From NCBI RefSeq assembly GCF_019039055.1, contig NZ_JAHOPB010000002.1, forward strand, positions 248,001 to 312,000: 64,000 nucleotides of DNA, in the 5' to 3' direction. Shown here in pieces: positions 59,375 to 64,000 of the stretch. The DNA is from Reyranella humidisoli. Its GTDB lineage: Bacteria; Pseudomonadota; Alphaproteobacteria; Reyranellales; Reyranellaceae. The translations under genes were made by a program, and so were the position numbers. Positions within the stretch are counted from its first letter, which is position 1; the number at the start of each line of letters is the position of its first letter. Under the pieces are notes generated by a model. The model worked only from the letters and a program-made list of their open reading frames with translations, did not search any database and was not told the DNA's origin.

Positions 59375-59598
59375 TTGCCACCTCCCATGTGTGCCACGGC
59401 GGCGAGCGGCGTCATGGCGGCGATGCGGTCGGCCTCTTCCAGCGGATCGAGCACCAACGGCTGGCCCGACGCATAGGTCAGCAGGTCGCGCAGGTCGGCT
59501 TCGAGCGACCGGCCCTTGGCGCGCGCATGGACCTTCAGGCGCTCGATGATCGCAACGTCGAGGCCGCGGATGGTGAGCGTGGTGCCGCGCTTGTTCAT
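59371..59598 (-). CDS. FitA/VapB-like ribbon-helix-helix antitoxin
   Basis: A 75-aa antitoxin with an N-terminal ribbon-helix-helix (TTLTIRGLDVAIIERLKVHA) that would bind DNA, and a C-terminal acidic and hydrophobic tail that would block the PIN toxin. The ATG at 59598 is chosen (GGGAAAG upstream); a start at 59628 is in frame but has no ribosome site. The nested palindrome directly upstream could hold its operator, but this is a guess. Confidence 0.85.
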   Translation of the reverse strand: MNKRGTTLTIRGLDVAIIERLKVHARAKGRSLEADLRDLLTYASGQPLVLDPLEEADRIAAMTPLAAVAHMGGGK

Positions 59599-59631
59599 GT
59601 CTCTTTCCCTTTTACTCAGCTCTTTCATGTT

Positions 59632-59724
59632 CCTCTCCCCCGCTAGGGGGAGAGGCTAGGTGAGGGGGCGTCGGTGACCGCGTGTAACCCCCTCACCCAA
59701 CCTCTCCCCCTAGCGGGGGAGAGG
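59632..59724. repeat. Nested intergenic palindrome, family D
   Basis: Two 24-bp arms (59632-59655 and 59701-59724) are perfect inverted copies, and each arm is itself a near-perfect palindrome of CCTCTCCCC type. Inner arms GGTGAGGGGG and CCCCCTCACC pair as well. It lies between imuB and vapB inside the mutasome operon. Same architecture as family C but different sequence. Confidence 0.9.
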
Positions 59725-59735
59725 AGTCTGAAACC

Positions 59736-61385
59736 TCAGGCGCAGAAACCGTGGAGGAACCAGCGCGCCGTCGGCTGGCCGTTGGCGGCGAGCTGATAGG
59801 GCCCGTCGCGGAACAGCCAGAAGCGGCCGCCGTCGTCGTCCTCCACGCGGTAATAGTCGCGCACCGGTGGCTGGGTGCCGGCGGGCGGGCGGCTGCCGTC
59901 GGGCCGCGGTCGCCACCATTCGTCAGCGATCCGCTCCGGCCCGTCGGCGCGCACGATACGATGGGCATGCCGGCGCCAGCGGAACACCGAAGGCGGATCG
60001 TCGGGAACGAAGGCGGTGACCTCGACGAGTTCGGGCCGCTGCAGCAGGCGCGTCGGCCGGGCATTCTTGAGGTTCGCGATCCGGCGCCACGCCCCCTCGA
60101 CGGCAGGCTTCGAAGAGACAGGCGCCGAGACCTGGACGCGCTCGGGGAGGTGGCTGTCGCGGGTTAGCAGCCGCACGACATTCTCCGAACCGAGGCGCAG
60201 CGCCAGCCGGTCGGCCAGATCGATCGTACCGTCCCGGCCCGAGGCGATGCCGGGCGAGTCCTGGTCGGGCAGGGCATCCTGCGTGCCGCTCCAGGTCTCG
60301 ACCTCGGGCGCGGAGAGGATCATCAACTCGACGCCGAATCCGGGATCGAGTTCGCCCAGCCTCTCCTCGAACAGCTTCATCAGCTTCGGGTTGTCGCGGT
60401 TGGGCCGGCTGGTGCCGATCGAGGTGCGGTCCACCGAACCGTCGACGCGGTAGAGCGCGATCTCGAGCTGGCGCGCGCCGACGCCAGCCTGCTCGAATTG
60501 TCGGCACAGCGCTGCCAGAAGTCGACTGGTCGCGGCGGCGATATCCTCGGCCCGGCCGATCGGCTCGGCGAAGGCGAGGCGCGTGCGGAAAGCGGGCGGC
60601 AGGCGACGCGGCTCGATCGGCTCGTCGAGCCTGCCCAGTGCCTGGTCTATACGGCGCACCGGATGGTCGCCAAAGCGGCGGACGAGCGGCCCGCGCGGCA
60701 TGGGGTAGAGATCGCCGATGCGGCGCAGGCCGAGCTTCAGGAGGGTTTCCAGGATCGGCGGATCGAGGCGCAATCCCTCGACCGGCAAGGGGGCGAGTGC
60801 ATCACGCTGGCCGCGCGAGGGGCAGAAGAGATCGGCCTGGCGTTCTGCAAAGCGCGCCAGCGCCCAGGCGGCGCCGGCCGTATCGGCCATCGCGGCCCGG
60901 CAGGAAAGATCGCGGCGGGCCAGACGCGTGACCAGGTCGGCCAGCAACGCGCGTTCGCCAGCCTCGCCCTCACCGAAGAGATGCGTGCAGCCGGTCACGT
61001 CGAGCAGCAGGCCGGCATCGCCGCCGAATCCGCCGACGCTGCAGGCGGTTTCGATGTCCGGGACGAGCGCGCCGCCCAGAGGATCGATCGCTACCCACGG
61101 CGTGTAGCGATCGCACCAGCCTGCGATCGCCTCGATCAGGCGAAGGTCGGCCTGCGGCTCGCCCGCCTGCGTGACGAGATCGGGCAGGAGCGCACGCGCA
61201 TCGGCCAGCCGCATGCGCGGCCGGAGTCCGGCGGCCCGGGCATGAGCATTGAGGGCGGCGAGGCGCGGGCAGCCGTCGTGCCAAACGACGGTGGCGGCGG
61301 CCCTATCCGACCAGTCTTTCTTCGAAGCGCGCGCCAGCCGGTCCGTGGAGAGCTTGGGGAACCACAGCGAGACAATGCGTTTCAT
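59736..61385 (-). CDS. imuB: ImuB, Y-family-like mutasome hub protein
   Basis: A 549-aa Y-family polymerase relative that recruits DnaE2 to the beta clamp. The N-terminus (IVSLWFPKLSTDRLARA) lacks the catalytic Asp residues of DinB, as known for ImuB, so it is a scaffold. Palm-like DVTGCTHLFGEG and a helix-hairpin-helix region with LGLRRIGDLYPMPRG follow, then an ImuB-type C-terminal part rich in Arg and Trp. Its start overlaps the end of imuA by about 83 bases. The next genes on the transcript are vapB, vapC and dnaE2. Confidence 0.93.
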   Translation of the reverse strand: MKRIVSLWFPKLSTDRLARASKKDWSDRAAATVVWHDGCPRLAALNAHARAAGLRPRMRLADARALLPDLVTQAGEPQADLRLIEAIAGWCDRYTPWVAIDPLGGALVPDIETACSVGGFGGDAGLLLDVTGCTHLFGEGEAGERALLADLVTRLARRDLSCRAAMADTAGAAWALARFAERQADLFCPSRGQRDALAPLPVEGLRLDPPILETLLKLGLRRIGDLYPMPRGPLVRRFGDHPVRRIDQALGRLDEPIEPRRLPPAFRTRLAFAEPIGRAEDIAAATSRLLAALCRQFEQAGVGARQLEIALYRVDGSVDRTSIGTSRPNRDNPKLMKLFEERLGELDPGFGVELMILSAPEVETWSGTQDALPDQDSPGIASGRDGTIDLADRLALRLGSENVVRLLTRDSHLPERVQVSAPVSSKPAVEGAWRRIANLKNARPTRLLQRPELVEVTAFVPDDPPSVFRWRRHAHRIVRADGPERIADEWWRPRPDGSRPPAGTQPPVRDYYRVEDDDGGRFWLFRDGPYQLAANGQPTARWFLHGFCA

Positions 61386-62148
61386 CGTTCCACTCCACGA
61401 GCCAGGACGGGATTTCGTCGGCGGACGGCGTGCCGAAACGGTTGCGCCGCAACTCCACGCGCCAGCGGGCGGCGCCGACGTCGGTGAGGCCCGGCGTCGA
61501 GGCCGAGGGAGCGGAGATGATCCGCCAGCGCGTCGCGCACACGCTTTGCGGCGGTCCGGGCTGCGCGCGCAGCAGCAGGGCGGGGACGCCGCTCTTTTCG
61601 GCGGCGAGAGACAGGCGGCGGCCGGCCGTGGGATCGGCCGCGCGCGTCTCGCCCAGCACGGCGGCGATGCCGGGGCAGCGCAGCCCTTCTTCCATCGCCC
61701 AGAAGAGATCCTCGTCGCGTCGCGACATGACCATCAGCAGGCGTGCCGGATCGAACCAGGACGACAAGGCCGGCGCGTAGGGTGTGGCATCGGAGGGCCC
61801 CGAGGCATGGCGACACCACAGGATCGTGCCCGGTCCGAAGCGGCCGAGAAGATGGGCGGCGAAACCCATGGCAGCACCGTCGTGCGGCGCCACGCGACCG
61901 GAAGGGCCGGGGCCGGCCTCGATCTCGTGCAGGGCGCCGGTCAGCAGGCCGCCTTCGGGCAGCAGGGCGTCGATGGCGGGAATTCCCAGCTTCACCGAGG
62001 CGGCCCGGCCTCTTCTCTGGGCGCTGTTGGCCCTCTCGAGCCGGCGCACTTTCTCGCGCAGGACCGCCGGCACCGACGCGGCCGCATCGTTGGCCGCAAC
62101 GGCCCTGGAAACAGGGGAAGAAAGGGCACTCGGGGAAATGACCGGCAT
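61303..62148 (-). CDS. imuA: ImuA, RecA-like mutasome protein
   Basis: A 281-aa protein of the ImuA/SulA-RecA-like family (LGIPAIDALLPEGGLLTGAL, WCRHASGPSDATPY) that in other alphaproteobacteria works with ImuB and DnaE2. A classical Walker A is not clear. The ATG at 62148 (GAGGGGGC upstream) is chosen over one at 62217, because the latter would place the LexA box and promoter inside the gene. First gene of the SOS operon. Confidence 0.9.
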   Translation of the reverse strand: MPVISPSALSSPVSRAVAANDAAASVPAVLREKVRRLERANSAQRRGRAASVKLGIPAIDALLPEGGLLTGALHEIEAGPGPSGRVAPHDGAAMGFAAHLLGRFGPGTILWCRHASGPSDATPYAPALSSWFDPARLLMVMSRRDEDLFWAMEEGLRCPGIAAVLGETRAADPTAGRRLSLAAEKSGVPALLLRAQPGPPQSVCATRWRIISAPSASTPGLTDVGAARWRVELRRNRFGTPSADEIPSWLVEWNDETHCLAVVPQALHGPAGARFEERLVG

Positions 62149-62177
62149 CGCCCCCTCGCAGGCTGATGGAATTAAAT

Positions 62178-62192
62178 GTTCTTCTTTTGTTC
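62178..62192 (-). promoter_or_regulatory. LexA box (GTTC-N7-GTTC) of the imuAB-dnaE2 operon
   Basis: GTTCTTCTTTTGTTC, an exact fit to the direct-repeat LexA site of alphaproteobacteria. It lies 29 bases upstream of the imuA ATG and overlaps the predicted -10 element. LexA binding would block transcription until DNA damage. It is also about 90 bases before the divergent MBL gene. Confidence 0.9.
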
Positions 62193-62217
62193 TAATTGCC
62201 TCAAAACCGGGAGTCAA
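62189..62217 (-). promoter_or_regulatory. Predicted sigma70-type promoter of imuA
   Basis: On the minus strand, TTGACT (62217-62212) and TAGAAC (62194-62189) are spaced by 17 bases. The -35 is near consensus; the -10 is weak, and its end is the first half site of the LexA box. A weak -10 under a repressor fits a damage-induced gene. Confidence 0.6.
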
Positions 62218-62282
62218 CGGGAGTCAGTGCTGGCATATCGAGTGCATCTGGGGGGAAGCTGCACGCCTGCCTCGGAGGCTCC

Positions 62283-63125
62283 ATGACCCTGCGCCTGTCC
62301 CTCGTCGCCCTGTGTGCCACCGCATTCGCCCTGATGGCGGGACCGGCCCTGGCGCGCTGCTCCAAGAACCTGGTCGAGCTCGGCCCCACCCTGCAGGGAC
62401 GCGGCGTGCAGATGGCCTCGCTCGACGGGGCGCAGATGGCGGCGGACGCAGCGAGCCGCGCGATCATCACGTTCCTCGGTCATTCCAGCTTCGAGATCGA
62501 TACGCCGCAGGGCGTGCGTGCCATCACCGACTACAACGGGCTGAACGGTTTCGGCCGCAAGCCCGACATCGTGACGATGAACAACGCGCATTCGACGCAC
62601 TACACCGACACGCCCGAGGAGGGGATCACCTACGTGTTGCGTGGCTGGCCGAGCGAGAACGGCGAGACCGAGGCGCGTCACGACGTTGCGCTCAAGGATC
62701 TCAAGGTGGCGAACCTGCCGACCAATGCCCGCGACTGGGGCGGCGGCTCGGCGCGCATCAACGGCAACTCGATCTTCACCTTCACCATCGGCGATCTCTG
62801 CATCGCCCATCTCGGCCACCTGCATCACCGGCTCACCAAGGATCATCTCGACGAACTCGGCCGCATCGACGTGCTGATGGTGCCGATCGACGGTGCCTAC
62901 ACGGTCGGCCTGCCGGTGATGGTCGAGGTCGTCCGCCAGATCCAGCCGCGCATCGTGCTGCCGATGCACTATTGGGGACGCGGCCAGGTCGCACGTTTCG
63001 AAGAGCTGATGCAGGACCAGGACGCCGTCTTCATTTGGCCCGACCGTCGCACCATCGAGGTGGCGCACGACACGCTGCCCGAGAAGCTCACCGTCTACGT
63101 CGTCGGCGGGAATGGCGGGGACTGA
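62283..63125 (+). CDS. Exported MBL-fold metallohydrolase, UlaG-like
   Basis: A 280-aa protein with a signal peptide (LSLVALCATAFALMAGPALA, then RCSK) and a metallo-beta-lactamase fold of the UlaG/YycJ-like group: ITFLGHSSFEID, NNAHSTHYTDTP, CIAHLGHLHH and LPMHYWG supply the His residues. It would act in the periplasm on an unknown ester or phosphodiester. The ATG at 62283 follows CGGAGGC; the open frame to 62196 covers the LexA region and is not coding. Confidence 0.87.
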   Translation: MTLRLSLVALCATAFALMAGPALARCSKNLVELGPTLQGRGVQMASLDGAQMAADAASRAIITFLGHSSFEIDTPQGVRAITDYNGLNGFGRKPDIVTMNNAHSTHYTDTPEEGITYVLRGWPSENGETEARHDVALKDLKVANLPTNARDWGGGSARINGNSIFTFTIGDLCIAHLGHLHHRLTKDHLDELGRIDVLMVPIDGAYTVGLPVMVEVVRQIQPRIVLPMHYWGRGQVARFEELMQDQDAVFIWPDRRTIEVAHDTLPEKLTVYVVGGNGGD

Positions 63126-63176
63126 ACAGGCCGATCCGTTCTATGGCTTGCCCGCTGCGATTCGCGGGCCTCTTAA

Positions 63177-64000
63177 CTAGAGTTCGCGTCCCTTCTCGAA
63201 GCCTGCCAGGAATTGCACGAGGTTGCGGCCGAGATCGTCGCCGAGATAGCCGCCTTCCTGGACCAGCACCGTCGGCAGGCCCATGCGCGCGATCTTCTCC
63301 GCCATGGCGTGGAAGCCTGCGCCCGTGACCTTCAGGCCCTGTAGCGGATCGCTCTCGCTGGCGTCGAGGCCCAGGGCCACGACCAGTGCCGTGGGTTGGA
63401 ACTCCTTGATGCGCGTCAGCGCCTTGTCGCCGGCCTCGAGCCATGGCGCGTCCGGTGAACCGAGCGGCAGGGGCAGGTTGAGATTGAAGCCTTCTCCCTT
63501 GCCCGTGCCGCGCTCGTGCGCATGGCCCCAGAAGAAGGGATAGTAATAGTCGGGATCGGCGTGGATCGAGACGGTGAGAACGTCGTCGCGCTCGTAGAAG
63601 ATGCCCTGCGTGCCGTTGCCGTGATGCACGTCGACATCGAGGATCGCCACGCGCTCGTGCCGGCTGCGCAGGCGTTGCGCCGCGACCGCCGTGTTGTTCA
63701 GGAAGCAGAAGCCGCCCGCCATGTCGGCATAGGCATGGTGCCCCGGCGGCCGGCAAAGCGCATAGGCGTGCTTCTCGCCCGCCAGCACCATGTCGGCGAC
63801 GGTCGCGGCGACCTCGGTACCGGCGAGGGCCGCTTCCCAAGTATGCGGCCCGATCGGGCAGCCTGTGTCGACCTGATGCCAGCCGGCGCGGCCCGCGAGC
63901 GCTTTCGGGTAGGAGGCATGGGCGCGTGCCGGATGGACGTTGGGCACCACTTCCGGACCCGCACCCGGCAGCTTCGCCCATTCGCGGGCGGCGATCTGCA
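63177..64000 (-). CDS. Histone deacetylase-family amidohydrolase, 5' end outside window
   Basis: The C-terminal 274 residues of a deacetylase-superfamily protein; the start lies right of the window. The charge-relay His pair is in RPPGHHAYADM, zinc ligands in DVDVHHGNGTQ and LGLDAS, and the catalytic Tyr in QEGGYLGDDLG. Bacterial members act on acetylpolyamines (AphA) or other N-acyl groups. FCFLNNTAVAAQRLRSRHER is typical of the class II/AphA branch. It is convergent with the MBL gene, 51 bases apart. Confidence 0.9.
   Translation of the reverse strand, partial: QIAAREWAKLPGAGPEVVPNVHPARAHASYPKALAGRAGWHQVDTGCPIGPHTWEAALAGTEVAATVADMVLAGEKHAYALCRPPGHHAYADMAGGFCFLNNTAVAAQRLRSRHERVAILDVDVHHGNGTQGIFYERDDVLTVSIHADPDYYYPFFWGHAHERGTGKGEGFNLNLPLPLGSPDAPWLEAGDKALTRIKEFQPTALVVALGLDASESDPLQGLKVTGAGFHAMAEKIARMGLPTVLVQEGGYLGDDLGRNLVQFLAGFEKGREL

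Noticed and set aside
59632..59724. Possible CRISPR or insertion-sequence end
   Set aside because: Only one inverted pair, with no spacers, no cas genes and no transposase.
60824..60840. QADLF in ImuB as a possible beta-clamp motif
   Set aside because: It lies near residue 183, well before the usual ImuB clamp motif position and probably inside the folded palm region.
62196..62282. Extended N-terminus of the exported MBL protein
   Set aside because: It would precede a clear signal peptide, and the region sits next to the SOS promoter; the ATG at 62283 has a good ribosome site.

Overview
The window is about 64 kb of high-GC DNA from an alphaproteobacterium. The evidence is the gene order of the cell-wall and division cluster, an FtsZ with a very long Ala/Pro linker, a GTTC-N7-GTTC LexA box of the alphaproteobacterial type, an imuA-imuB-dnaE2 mutagenesis cassette, a DUF1127 protein and several families of intergenic palindromes. 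The genus cannot be fixed from the sequence alone; a Rhodospirillales or Hyphomicrobiales lineage is likely. No rRNA, tRNA, CRISPR array, insertion sequence or prophage was seen. Genes are tightly packed and no gene-free stretch exceeds about 210 bases.

Left part (1-19.3 kb, all +): the end of murE, then murF-mraY-murD-ftsW-murG-murC-murB-ddl-ftsQ-ftsA-ftsZ, mostly joined by ATGA-type overlaps, followed by a terminator. bamD, recN and ligA follow. This block makes lipid II and builds the Z-ring. lpxC, common between ftsZ and bamD in related bacteria, is absent.

19.3-30.7 kb: Xaa-Pro aminopeptidase (-), a small DUF1127 protein (+), a minus-strand group of prmA, a three-gene ferric/organophosphate-type ABC importer and a UvrD/PcrA helicase, then an HtrA-like protein that has lost all three catalytic residues.

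30.7-47.6 kb: catabolic and accessory genes. First comes an MBL-fold protein, FAD monooxygenase, DUF2783, SDR and GNAT run. Next are tandem hotdog thioesterases, a second SDR lacking the catalytic Tyr, an esterase, an ankyrin protein, a CurA-like reductase, an HdeD-like membrane protein and a Nudix hydrolase. The most unusual operon (40.9-45.5 kb) joins a catalytically dead HMG-CoA-synthase-like domain fused to DUF35 with an intact SCPx-type thiolase, a split MaoC dehydratase pair and an SDR. An FAD monooxygenase and an AraC regulator follow.

47.6-55.6 kb: DUF2000 protein, MFS transporter, NTF2-like protein, a truncated AHSA1 protein with its ArsR regulator, a cNMP-patatin phospholipase, a DUF2817 peptidase-like protein, apt, an amidase and DUF2798.

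55.6-62.2 kb (-): a LexA-box-controlled imuA-imuB-dnaE2 translesion cassette in which a VapBC-type toxin-antitoxin pair and a nested palindrome lie between imuB and dnaE2. The right end holds an exported MBL-fold protein (+) and a partial histone-deacetylase-family gene (-).

The best candidates for something undescribed are the TA pair inside the SOS mutasome operon and the dead-HMGS/DUF35-thiolase operon.
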